A stretch of DNA of 31,662 bases from the IMG/VR virus record IMGVR_UViG_3300020438_000152, positions 1-31,662 of that record. One strand, written 5' to 3'. Below, one piece after another: positions 1-5,759 of this stretch (its first letter is position 1; every line of letters starts with the position of its first letter). A program made the position numbers and the translations under genes. This DNA comes from a virus. The notes below the pieces were generated by a model. It saw nothing but the letters and a program-made list of their open reading frames with translations, did not search any database and was not told where the DNA came from.

Positions 1-1617
1 GAATACCTTCAACACGGACCTAGAAGAAAAATAATTCAAGCCTTTAGAGGTGTAGGTAAATCTTGGATTACTTCTGCCTATGTGGTCTGGAAGTTAAGGA
101 TGGACCCACAACTAAAGTTCCTTGTGGTTTCAGCTTCAAAAGATAGAGCAGATAATTTCTCTACTTTCACAATGAGACTTATAACCGAAATGGATATATT
201 GGCTCCATTACGTCCAGATGGAAACCAGAGGAACAGTAAGATTAGTTTTGATGTAAGACCAGCAAGAGCTGACCATGCTCCTTCAGTTAAGTCTGTAGGG
301 GTCTTAGGACAAATGGCTGGGTCTAGGGCAGATGAGGTTGTAGCAGATGACGTTGAAGTTCCTAATAATTCTTTTACTCAACCAATGAGAGACAAACTCT
401 CAGAAGCTGTAAAAGAATTTGACGCAATCCTTAAGCCTAATGGCAAAATCTGCTTCCTAGGTACTCCTCAAACAGAACAATCCCTTTATGGAACTTTAGA
501 AGAACGAGGATATAACACCTGCATTTGGCCAGCTAGATACCCACCTCTTAGAAATAACTACGGAGATAGACTTGCTCCTAAACTTGCTCAAAGGCTCCTA
601 GATGAGCTTGTAAAGCCTAAAGATCCTGTTGACCCAGAAAGATTCAACAGCATAGATCTAATGGAACGTGAAGCCTCTTATGGACGTTCTGGCTTCTCTC
701 TACAGTTCATGTTGGATACTTCCCTATCTGACCAAGACAGATACCCTCTTAAACTTTCTGACTTAATAATTTCATCAGTCAACCCAGAACATGCTCCAGA
801 AAAAATAATCTGGTCTAATTCTCCTGAATATTCTTTAGCTGAACTCCCTTGTGTTGGTTTTAACGGAGATCGTTACTACAGACCTGCTCAAGAGTTTGGA
901 GATTGGATTGAATACACAGGTTCAGTTATGTCCATTGACCCCTCTGGAAAGGGTAAAGATGCTACTGGCTATGCCATCGTAAAGATGCTTAATGGAAACC
1001 TCTTTGTAACCGATGCAGGAGGTCTTATAGGCGGTTATGACGAGTCAGTTCTCACTAGATTATCCAAACTTGCTAGAGATCACAAAGTAAACACCATCCT
1101 TGTTGAAGAAAACTTTGGAGGTGGCATGTTTGCTGAACTCCTTAAACCCTACTTATCCCGCTACCACCCCTGTTCTGTAGAAAACGTACGCAACAACAAG
1201 ACTAAAGAGTTCAGAATCATTGACACCCTTGAACCAGTTATGAACTCTCACAGACTAATAATCGACAGAAAAGTAATTGAAAAAGACTATCGATCAAACC
1301 CTAACGAAGCTCCAGAAAGAAAACTAAAACTTCAACTCTTTTACCAAATGTCTCGCATAACCCGTCATAAAGGCTCCCTAGTACACGATGACATCCTTGA
1401 TGCTCTATCTGGTGCAGTTTCCTATTGGACTGACTACATGTCTGCTGATGAAGATAGAAACATACAATCCAGAAAAGATGAACTTCTACACCTTCACCTA
1501 GATAACTGGGACTCCTCCCTCAATAGAACCATCACCCAAACAGCACTAGGTATGTCCCTTGAACAAATAAAACAAACTAATGATTCAGATACCTCATTCA
1601 TAAGCTCTACTTATTAA
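1..1617 (+). CDS. Terminase large subunit (T7 gp19-like), 5' partial
   Basis: This is the ATPase-nuclease motor that packages DNA into the prohead through the portal and cuts concatemers. The reading frame is open from base 1, and the Walker A motif FRGVGKSW lies upstream of the first in-frame ATG at 82, so that ATG is internal and the true start is outside the window. A Walker B-like acidic pair occurs in ADEVVADDVEVP. The C-terminal RNase H-type nuclease is indicated by SIDPSGKGKDATGYA, VEENFGGGMF and HDDILDALSG, with acidic residues spaced as in phage terminases. About 538 residues are visible against 586 in T7 gp19, so only a short N-terminal piece is missing. In T7-like genomes this gene sits at the far right end. 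Here it runs straight into the early region. Identification is secure. Confidence 0.95.
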   Translation, partial: EYLQHGPRRKIIQAFRGVGKSWITSAYVVWKLRMDPQLKFLVVSASKDRADNFSTFTMRLITEMDILAPLRPDGNQRNSKISFDVRPARADHAPSVKSVGVLGQMAGSRADEVVADDVEVPNNSFTQPMRDKLSEAVKEFDAILKPNGKICFLGTPQTEQSLYGTLEERGYNTCIWPARYPPLRNNYGDRLAPKLAQRLLDELVKPKDPVDPERFNSIDLMEREASYGRSGFSLQFMLDTSLSDQDRYPLKLSDLIISSVNPEHAPEKIIWSNSPEYSLAELPCVGFNGDRYYRPAQEFGDWIEYTGSVMSIDPSGKGKDATGYAIVKMLNGNLFVTDAGGLIGGYDESVLTRLSKLARDHKVNTILVEENFGGGMFAELLKPYLSRYHPCSVENVRNNKTKEFRIIDTLEPVMNSHRLIIDRKVIEKDYRSNPNEAPERKLKLQLFYQMSRITRHKGSLVHDDILDALSGAVSYWTDYMSADEDRNIQSRKDELLHLHLDNWDSSLNRTITQTALGMSLEQIKQTNDSDTSFISSTY

Positions 1618-1776
1618 CACGCACTATTGGAGAGAGGGGGGAAAGGGGGGTGAGAGGTCGAGAACTACACAAACTCCCCCAACTAGACCACAAAAGACCA
1701 CATAAGATACTTACACAGGAGATTCTTCTACTACTTCTTCCTATTCTTCTAAACCACTAGCCAATCCACATACAAT

Positions 1777-1830
1777 CCTATAGATACTCCTATAACCTCT
1801 TATAGCTTTATCCTATAACAGTCCCTATAG
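1777..1830 (+). repeat. Short heptamer repeats CCTATAR near the presumed genome end
   Basis: CCTATAG or CCTATAA occurs at 1777, 1789, 1812 and 1824, with a degenerate copy (CTTATAG) at 1799, giving spacings of 10-13 bases. T7 carries arrays of the heptamer CCTAAAG next to its terminal repeats (SRL and SRR). The similar heptamer and the same genomic position suggest an analogous array, possibly involved in concatemer processing or packaging. The analogy is inference; the repeats are visible directly. Confidence 0.55.
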
Positions 1831-2054
1831 TCTCTACAGGTCAGGCTTTAGACAACCTCCATCGCACATCTGGGCTGCTTTGGTGACTTTCTAAAGGGGT
1901 TGGTTGGTGGGTTTTGACCTTTTTTACACGCTGTTGGACTCCCCTTTGTTTTGGCGAAAAAATCTGAAGGGGTATCGCATATAGAGAGAATCAAAATTTA
2001 CCCGTATATGGTCCCTTTTTTTAGCTATTTAAAGACTCTTTTCTTCTAAACTCT

Positions 2055-2086
2055 TGATATAACTAGCTTCCAACTGGACTTATAAT
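2055..2086 (+). promoter_or_regulatory. Candidate host-type promoter elements ahead of the early genes
   Basis: Two sigma70-like -10 elements occur here. TGATATAAC at 2055-2063 is an extended -10 (TGnTATAAT with one mismatch), and TATAAT at 2081-2086 is a perfect hexamer. Neither has a good -35 at standard spacing; TTGATA at 2054-2059 is 21 bases before TATAAT, which is too far. T7-like phages need host-polymerase promoters at this position to express the early genes, so one of these is plausible. AT-rich DNA gives chance matches, so confidence is low. Confidence 0.3.
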
Positions 2087-2091
2087 CCAGT
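2073..2091 (+). other. Hairpin resembling the anticodon arm of tRNA-Leu
   Basis: ACTGGA and TCCAGT form a perfect 6-bp stem around the 7-base loop CTTATAA. The attP tRNA-Leu fragment has loop CTTAAAA followed by TCCAG, so the host anticodon arm should read CTGGA-CTTAAAA-TCCAG. This hairpin differs from that by one loop base. No acceptor, T or D arm is present around it, so it is not a tRNA gene. Confidence 0.4.
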
Positions 2092-2161
2092 AGTCAGGGG
2101 AAACCGGCAGTTATTGATACTTTCTAGGTATTTATACTTATGTTTTGGTTTAATCGGTGGC

Positions 2162-2209
2162 CTCCCTTAATTCAAAGCAAACAAGCTTAACAATAATTAA
2201 CAAAGGGAG
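2162..2209 (+). repeat. Interrupted inverted repeat before the first early gene
   Basis: CTCCCTT (2162-2168) is complementary to AAGGGAG (2203-2209), and just inside, TTAATT (2167-2172) is complementary to AATTAA (2195-2200). The RNA could fold into a bulged hairpin of about 11 pairs. It ends at the purine-rich tract (2202-2246) that supplies several Shine-Dalgarno-like GGAG runs ahead of the ATG at 2255. Function unknown. Confidence 0.4.
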
Positions 2210-2254
2210 TATGAGAGGGAAGTAAAGGAAGGAGTGAGGGAAGGCTAGTAACAA

Positions 2255-2578
2255 ATGATACAAGGAACACTAGGAAGGATTGATAAAGCACTAGGTAAGC
2301 CTATAATGAAAATTAGTTATCAGGTTTCGACCTGGTATCTAGTCCCAGAACCTTTAAAACCTATGACTATCTTCAGAGAGATCTCTGCAACTGTTCAGGA
2401 CATTCCAGTTCATATTGAGGATTGGATGTATTTCAGGAGAGAGGATCTTACAGAAGTATCAGCAAAGCTTCTCAATAAGCTTCCACCAAGTCTTGTCTAT
2501 TGTTTTCCTGACGCTGTTATTTACAGGTCTTGTGAACTTCTCAGACAAGAAGCAAGGGAACTTGGAGAAGAGATATAA
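2255..2578 (+). CDS. Early hypothetical protein, 107 aa
   Basis: I do not recognise this protein. It is the first gene after the terminase/early junction, where T7-like phages keep host-takeover genes (T7 0.3 to 0.7). It is soluble in appearance, has no signal peptide or membrane segment, and contains a Trp/Tyr-rich middle part (STWYLVPEPLKP, EDWMYF) and an acidic, helical C-terminus ending EARELGEEI. The ATG at 2255 follows a long purine-rich stretch; the nearest clear GGAG runs are about 20 bases upstream, so initiation may be inefficient or the start may be internal (ATG at 2306). Its stop is followed within 30 bases by the first hairpin leader. Its function could be host inhibition, but only position suggests that. 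Confidence 0.6.
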   Translation: MIQGTLGRIDKALGKPIMKISYQVSTWYLVPEPLKPMTIFREISATVQDIPVHIEDWMYFRREDLTEVSAKLLNKLPPSLVYCFPDAVIYRSCELLRQEARELGEEI

Positions 2579-2579
2579 G

Positions 2580-2671
2580 TATCCCTAGCCGGATATTTTG
2601 ACGATCCAATGGAGGGCTTTGGCCTTCCACTGGTTCCTCAATTGGAACCTGTTACAACTGAACCTTTAAAA
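2580..2671 (+). promoter_or_regulatory. Early-gene leader copy 1: box plus tandem hairpins A and B
   Basis: A TATCCCTAGCC box lies at 2580-2590 and TTGACGAT at 2599-2606. Hairpin A pairs 2606-2617 with 2622-2633, giving 12 positions around a TTTG loop with an A/C mismatch at position 4 and a G-T wobble at position 9. Hairpin B pairs GGTTCC (2632-2637) with GGAACC (2644-2649). A and B share the two G at 2632-2633. The motif TTACAACTGA follows at 2652-2661, 10 bases before the ATG at 2672. The same architecture recurs at 3040-3098 and 3284-3340, and in diverged form at 3705-3776. The position between early genes recalls the RNase III sites of T7 early mRNA. Confidence 0.6.
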
Positions 2672-3034
2672 ATGAATTTTGATTCTTTAGATGCTTATCC
2701 AGCAAAGTTTAAAGCTATTCGTACTTTTTATGAATGGTCTAATAACTTTCCCAGGGGAAGAAGACAGGATAATAATCCTTTCGACTTTTACCTAGATTTT
2801 ATTGGTTATAGCATCGACAGATTAGGAGCTTATAGGTACATGGCTCCAGTACATAAGGCCGAGGAGTTTGGCTTTGGACATCATGAAAGATGTTTAATGG
2901 CTGATGCTTTAAAAGTCTTTGAAAATACTGGCTATGAGGATGTATATAGATACATCGACCTATTACAACCAACTCTAGGGAATAGAAGCAACAATGACTT
3001 AGTTGAATTTGCTGCTGCTAGATCTAGAGGATAG
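2672..3034 (+). CDS. Early hypothetical protein, 120 aa
   Basis: I do not recognise this protein. The frame is open from an ATG at 2609, but that ATG lies inside the left arm of leader hairpin A. I therefore prefer the ATG at 2672 (protein begins MNFDSLDAYPAKF), which follows the leader with the same spacing as the downstream genes. The product is rich in aromatic residues and Arg (FYEWSNNFPRGRRQDNNPFDFYLDFIGY), has no membrane segment, and its last third is helical and acidic. It sits in a run of small early genes that share the leader. Its role is unknown. If the 2609 start were used, the protein would gain 21 residues encoded by the hairpins. Confidence 0.55.
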   Translation: MNFDSLDAYPAKFKAIRTFYEWSNNFPRGRRQDNNPFDFYLDFIGYSIDRLGAYRYMAPVHKAEEFGFGHHERCLMADALKVFENTGYEDVYRYIDLLQPTLGNRSNNDLVEFAAARSRG

Positions 3035-3039
3035 ATGAT

Positions 3040-3098
3040 CCTATGGAGCCTCTCCGGAGGTTCCACAGGCTCTTCAGTAGAGTCTTAAGTTAACCTGA
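3040..3098 (+). promoter_or_regulatory. Early-gene leader copy 2: tandem hairpins A and B
   Basis: Hairpin A pairs CCTATGGAGCCTC (3040-3052) with GAGGTTCCACAGG (3057-3069) around a TCCG loop, a UNCG-type tetraloop closed by C-G. The stem is 13 positions, with the same mismatch (position 4, A/C) and wobble (position 9, G-T) as copy 1. Hairpin B pairs 3068-3073 with 3079-3084 around TCAGT and overlaps A by two G. TTAACCTGA at 3090-3098 corresponds to TTACAACTGA of the other copies. The next ATG is at 3115. Confidence 0.6.
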
Positions 3099-3114
3099 GT
3101 ATCTTTTTAAACTA

Positions 3115-3273
3115 ATGGAAGAAAAGCAACTGTTCCGGTCTTATGGTTGTTCTCCTGAGGAATATCAGAAGCAACTAGAAAAGGATTATCAGAAACTATC
3201 TGATATTTCTAAAGAGGAATATGAAGCTGCAAAAGCTTATGAAGCAGATGCCTGGATCTTTAACGAGATCTAA
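3115..3273 (+). CDS. Small early hypothetical protein, 52 aa
   Basis: This short gene runs from ATG 3115 to TAA 3273. The product starts MEEKQLFRSYGCSPEEYQ and ends AYEADAWIFNEI. It is highly charged, rich in Glu, Lys and Tyr, and predicted to be helical (EYQKQLEKDYQKLSDISKEE), with no membrane segment. I do not recognise it. Support comes from its position: it is bounded on both sides by copies of the tandem-hairpin leader, the upstream copy sits before its ATG as in the neighbouring genes, and it fills the space between two genes without overlap. No strong Shine-Dalgarno is visible, as for the other leader-carrying genes, which suggests that the leader affects translation. Confidence 0.6.
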   Translation: MEEKQLFRSYGCSPEEYQKQLEKDYQKLSDISKEEYEAAKAYEADAWIFNEI

Positions 3274-3283
3274 ACAAGTTAAT

Positions 3284-3340
3284 CCTCTGGAGCCTTTTAG
3301 GAGGTTCCATAGGCTTATCTAATAAGCCTTTTACAACTGA
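3284..3340 (+). promoter_or_regulatory. Early-gene leader copy 3: tandem hairpins A and B
   Basis: Hairpin A pairs CCTCTGGAGCCTT (3284-3296) with GAGGTTCCATAGG (3301-3313) around a TTAG loop. The mismatch at position 4 is now C/T, the wobble at position 9 is kept, and the closing pair is T-G. Hairpin B pairs AGGCTTA (3311-3317) with TAAGCCT (3323-3329) around TCTAA. B differs in sequence from the B hairpins of copies 1 and 2 yet is perfectly paired. TTACAACTGA lies at 3331-3340, 11 bases before the ATG at 3352. Confidence 0.6.
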
Positions 3341-3351
3341 TTTAATTACTT

Positions 3352-3636
3352 ATGAATAAGAAAGAACTTGCCATAGCTTTTGGCGAGCGTACTTCTCAAT
3401 TTGTATCGCCTAATGAATTAAGAGTTAGGGGAAATTGGGTCTTTCATAGAGATCCAGACTATCCAAATGAAGCTATTTGTTATGCCAAAGAGGATGGTGA
3501 TTGTATTTGTTGGGAACCTTGGTCAGATGTTCCTTTGGATAAATCACCATTTAAACCACATAACGAAGCAGTCGTTATTCAAACTCTTAAAGAGTTAGAT
3601 GAGGAATACAAAGAACACTGCAAGTGTTACGAGTAA
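3352..3636 (+). CDS. Early hypothetical protein, 94 aa
   Basis: I do not recognise this protein. It is acidic and begins MNKKELAIAFGERTSQFV. The middle (NWVFHRDPDYPNEAICYAKEDGDCICWEPWSD) looks like a compact beta-rich fold with three Cys, and the C-terminus has a further CKC pair; the Cys spacing does not match a standard zinc finger. No membrane segment is seen. It is the last gene before the strong terminator at 3645-3680, so it probably ends one early transcription unit. It follows leader copy 3 directly. Position suggests an early, host-directed role, but nothing in the sequence names one. Confidence 0.6.
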   Translation: MNKKELAIAFGERTSQFVSPNELRVRGNWVFHRDPDYPNEAICYAKEDGDCICWEPWSDVPLDKSPFKPHNEAVVIQTLKELDEEYKEHCKCYE

Positions 3637-3644
3637 CCAACAAA

Positions 3645-3680
3645 AGAGACCATATAAACCTATGGTCTCTCTCTTTTTTT
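3645..3680 (+). terminator. Rho-independent terminator after the first early gene group
   Basis: AGAGACCATA (3645-3654) pairs perfectly with TATGGTCTCT (3661-3670) around the loop TAAACC. The 10-bp stem is followed by CTC and a run of seven T. It lies 9 bases after the stop codon at 3636 and should end early transcription from the left, analogous in position though not in sequence to the T7 early terminator. Confidence 0.85.
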
Positions 3681-3704
3681 CTTTCTATTGCTTCAAAGCC
3701 TAAT

Positions 3705-3776
3705 TATCCCTGGCCCAAGTCTTGACGATTCCTTTAAGCGCACTTAGTGTTTAATGGAGTCCTCATAGTGGCTCCA
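3705..3776 (+). promoter_or_regulatory. Early-gene leader copy 4 (diverged) with TATCCCTGGCC box
   Basis: TATCCCTGGCC (3705-3715) and TTGACGAT (3722-3729) repeat the pair of boxes that precede leader copy 1, with nearly the same spacing. A single hairpin follows: TGGAGTC (3755-3761) with GGCTCCA (3770-3776), whose TGGAG core matches the left arms of copies 1-3. Hairpin B and the TTACAACTGA motif are missing. The ATG at 3803 follows a run of eight T and AAA. Because it lies just after a terminator, a promoter here would make sense; TTGACG could be a -35, but the -10 candidate at the right distance (TAGTGT) is poor. Confidence 0.4.
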
Positions 3777-3802
3777 AAAGACCCAGAATCTTTTTTTTTA
3801 AA

Positions 3803-4021
3803 ATGACTACTACTATCCCTGCGGTTCCTGTCAAGGAAACCGTAGAAGCAACTCCTGTCTCTACAATTAATAAGTCTATGGCCTGGTTTAAACGCCAGAA
3901 AAATGCTGTATTAGTTGAAAGTATTGGGGAGTTTAAAGGGGAACTTCAATCACTAAGGGAAAGACAAGTTGTCTTAATATCCCTGGCCGGTGTTTTGTTT
4001 ACTCTTCAATTGCTTTTTTAA
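3803..4021 (+). CDS. Small membrane-anchored hypothetical protein, 72 aa
   Basis: I do not recognise a family. The first 20 residues are rich in Thr, Pro and Val. A basic patch follows (MAWFKRQKNA), then a charged helical stretch (ESIGEFKGELQSLRERQ), and the protein ends in a hydrophobic segment of about 18 residues (QVVLISLAGVLFTLQLLF) that would be a C-terminal membrane anchor with the rest in the cytoplasm. It begins a new run of small genes after the terminator at 3645-3680 and ends 3 bases before the zinc-ribbon gene. Part of the anchor-coding sequence (3978-3988) is a third copy of the TATCCCTRGCC box. A membrane-linked early protein is possible; function is unknown. Confidence 0.65.
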   Translation: MTTTIPAVPVKETVEATPVSTINKSMAWFKRQKNAVLVESIGEFKGELQSLRERQVVLISLAGVLFTLQLLF

Positions 4022-4024
4022 TCT

Positions 4025-4387
4025 ATGACTCTTAAGTGTCCTTCTTGTGGCTCTATAAGTTTCATATCTGCTGGGGGCAGTCAGGAGAAAGTTCCTGACG
4101 CTCCCTCAGTGGAGACAAGAAACAAAGAAAACACTCCATACCTAAGAAGAAGGAGGAAGTGTAAGAAATGCGGTCACTTGTTCTCAACTAGAGAATATGA
4201 AGTTAATCATCTTCAATCAATCATGCTTGCCATGAAGACAGACTCAATGACACCTGTTAGTGAGAAACATTTGGATTCTCTTACTAATGAAATACAGGAT
4301 TTGTTAGAAGAACTTCTTTCATGGGCAGGTCATGTAAAAAAACAAAAAAAACTACTCAAACAAAGGAGGAAAACTAGTGCCAATTAA
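4025..4387 (+). CDS. Zinc-ribbon protein resembling the NrdR N-terminus, 120 aa
   Basis: The N-terminus carries CPSCG (residues 5-9) and, about 40 residues later, RRRRKCKKCGHLFSTREYE, giving a four-cysteine zinc ribbon. The run of Arg before the second Cys pair and the F-S-T-R-E continuation closely resemble the zinc ribbon of NrdR, the bacterial repressor of ribonucleotide reductase genes. NrdR's ATP-cone domain is absent. Instead the protein continues with a helical segment and ends in a very basic tail (KKQKKLLKQRRKTSAN). It could bind DNA or RNA. The sequence shows the zinc ribbon directly; a role as a regulator of host NrdR targets or of phage promoters is inference. It overlaps the next gene by 11 bases. 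Confidence 0.7.
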   Translation: MTLKCPSCGSISFISAGGSQEKVPDAPSVETRNKENTPYLRRRRKCKKCGHLFSTREYEVNHLQSIMLAMKTDSMTPVSEKHLDSLTNEIQDLLEELLSWAGHVKKQKKLLKQRRKTSAN

Positions 4388-4571
4388 CAAAGAACAATTT
4401 GAAGGCATTTCTACCAAGGTTAAGGAGTGTCTAAACATCCTGTCTGAACTACCAGATAGTGAGAAAAAACAGTTAGCTATTTTAATGGTGGCTAATACTT
4501 TAAGCAGTAAGTTTTCAGCTGAGACAGCTAACTTTATGCTTGAATTAGATAAGTGGGAGACTAAGGAATGA
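4377..4571 (+). CDS. Small hypothetical protein, 64 aa, GTG start
   Basis: I do not recognise this protein. It starts at GTG 4377, chosen because a strong Shine-Dalgarno AAAGGAGG lies 8 bases upstream; the start falls inside the end of the zinc-ribbon gene, so translation is probably coupled. The product is mostly helical (EQFEGISTKVKECLNILSE, SEKKQLAILMVANTL, AETANFMLELDKW), with no membrane segment that I would trust. It ends by ATGA overlap with the next gene. The tight overlaps argue that the 4025-4762 genes form one operon. Confidence 0.65.
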   Translation: MPINKEQFEGISTKVKECLNILSELPDSEKKQLAILMVANTLSSKFSAETANFMLELDKWETKE

Positions 4572-4762
4572 GTTACCGTTCTTTTTCTAGTGCTTTACCT
4601 AAAAAGCTTTTTGTAATTAGGTTGTCTGATCCTAATCATCAACCAGGAGTCAGGACTGAATTAATTACTGCTGCTACTGCTAAAAGAGCAGTAGAAATAG
4701 CAAGAGAGAAATGGCCTGAAGCAGAAGGAATGATGGTTGTTGATAGTAGGGAATTAATTTAA
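4568..4762 (+). CDS. Small hypothetical protein, 64 aa
   Basis: I do not recognise a named family. The start overlaps the stop of the preceding gene (ATGA), indicating coupling. The product has a beta-strand (KKLFVIRLSD), a polar loop, then a pattern typical of a helix (AATAKRAVEIAREKWPEAEGM) and a final strand (MMVVDSRELI). This beta-alpha-beta arrangement resembles small phage proteins that modify or bind host enzymes, but no specific relative is evident. It is the last small gene before the integrase; the 65-base gap that follows holds a strong Shine-Dalgarno for the integrase and no clear terminator. Confidence 0.6.
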   Translation: MSYRSFSSALPKKLFVIRLSDPNHQPGVRTELITAATAKRAVEIAREKWPEAEGMMVVDSRELI

Positions 4763-4827
4763 AAAAATACTTGTAATAACAATCATTCTCATGTAGAACC
4801 TATAACCCACAAAAAAGGAGGACTTCT

Positions 4828-5718
4828 ATGCCCAGAAGCAAAGTCCAAAGTTTGAGAACTTGCCCACGATTATCTCAAGCTGTAAGGACTGTATTTAACA
4901 GAAGAAAACGTGGTACACCTGATGCTGATTACTATCTTATGAGGATGGATCACAACATTAGGGCTATTGGTGATCTACCAGTTAATCAAATAACTACTCC
5001 TCTTATTAATGTTTTAATTGATTATCATAGGGAAACTTTTGATAACTCAAATAAAACTATTAATAAAAAGGTAAGTAATTTAAAAATAACCTTAGAAGAA
5101 ATGGAAAATGATGGTCATATAACTATGATTAAATTTCCTAAAAGGTTAAAAGAAAGCAAGGGTAGAACGCACTACCTGACTGAAGAGATGGAGGTTCAAC
5201 TATTAGATACTTTTACACATTGGGGTTTGCATGAGCACCATGATTTCGTTAAGTGTTTAATAGATTTAGGACCAAGAAGGGGTGAACTATTAGGTCTGGA
5301 AAAAAGATTTGTTGACTTTAATTTAAAACAAATTACTTTTCCTGATCGTAAATGTGATAACCCTGTTTCAGTTCCTATGACTGATGTGGTAGTTAAAATC
5401 CTGACTCCATATTATTTAAGGAGCAGACCTACAGATAAATTGTTTCCATACAAACCAGATTGGATTACAAATATCTGGAATAGGGTGAGAGATCACCTTG
5501 GTTATGCAGAAAAGGAGTGGTATGTTCCACATCTTTGCCGTCATACCTGTGCTACTCGTTTAGTGCAAAGGGGTGTTCCATTAGGTGTTGTTAAAGATTG
5601 GATGGGTCATGAATCTATCCAAGCAACAATGATCTATGCCCACCATGCACCAAAGCAGCTACATGAAGCTGTGAAAGTGCTGAATACAAGCAAATCCAGT
5701 GCATCTATTGCCAGTTGA
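4828..5718 (+). CDS. int: Tyrosine recombinase / phage integrase, 296 aa
   Basis: This enzyme recombines the phage attP with a bacterial attB. The C-terminal catalytic domain shows the family residues: Arg150 in GPRRGELLGL, His235 and Arg238 in HLCRHTCATR, His261 in WMGHESIQ, and the nucleophile Tyr270 in MIYAHH. The N-terminal part (residues about 30-125) fits a core-binding SAM-like domain. Length is normal for phage integrases. The start has a strong Shine-Dalgarno, AAAAAAGGAGG, 6 bases before ATG. The gene ends 21 bases before the outer attP repeat, the usual int-attP arrangement, and the RNA polymerase gene follows on the other side. Insertion into the 3' half of a tRNA-Leu(UAA) gene is predicted from the attP sequence. 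No excisionase is recognised, though one of the small upstream genes could be it. Confidence 0.95.
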   Translation: MPRSKVQSLRTCPRLSQAVRTVFNRRKRGTPDADYYLMRMDHNIRAIGDLPVNQITTPLINVLIDYHRETFDNSNKTINKKVSNLKITLEEMENDGHITMIKFPKRLKESKGRTHYLTEEMEVQLLDTFTHWGLHEHHDFVKCLIDLGPRRGELLGLEKRFVDFNLKQITFPDRKCDNPVSVPMTDVVVKILTPYYLRSRPTDKLFPYKPDWITNIWNRVRDHLGYAEKEWYVPHLCRHTCATRLVQRGVPLGVVKDWMGHESIQATMIYAHHAPKQLHEAVKVLNTSKSSASIAS

Positions 5719-5759
5719 TTTGCAAGCGTAAGCCAATGCTTACCAACCAGATTTATTAC

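Larger units (their letters stand above)
1618..2254. other. Non-coding junction between terminase and early genes; probable terminal-repeat / genome-end region
   Basis: No convincing gene is present in these 637 bases. Composition changes sharply along it: a G-rich tract with two runs of six G (1636-1641 and 1645-1650), a C/T-rich stretch from about 1715 to 1850 with repeated CCTATAR heptamers, a GG-rich block at 1896-1911, an AT-rich stretch with promoter-like sequence near 2055-2086, and a purine-rich tract at 2202-2246. In T7-like phages the direct terminal repeat and the early host-type promoters lie exactly between the terminase gene (right end) and the first early gene (left end). The placement therefore suggests that the assembly joined the two ends. 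The repeat borders cannot be fixed from one copy of the sequence. Doubled read depth over part of the stretch would define them. Confidence 0.6.

Noticed and set aside
1629-1680. Terminator formed by the G runs at 1636-1650 with CCCCC at 1676-1680
   Set aside because: The loop would be long and no T-tract follows; the G runs are better described as a composition feature.
1964-2020. T7-like phage promoter in the sequence around GCATATAGAGAGAATC
   Set aside because: It weakly recalls the end of the T7 promoter, but I found no second matching copy ahead of other genes, so no consensus can be supported.
1618-2254. CRISPR array or IS element in the non-coding stretch
   Set aside because: The repeats are 7 bases with no regular spacers, and there are no transposase genes or terminal inverted repeats.
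2609-2671. N-terminal extension of the second early gene starting at ATG 2609
   Set aside because: This ATG lies inside the conserved hairpin A, and the encoded residues correspond to hairpins A and B; the ATG at 2672 has the same spacing to the leader motif as in copy 3.
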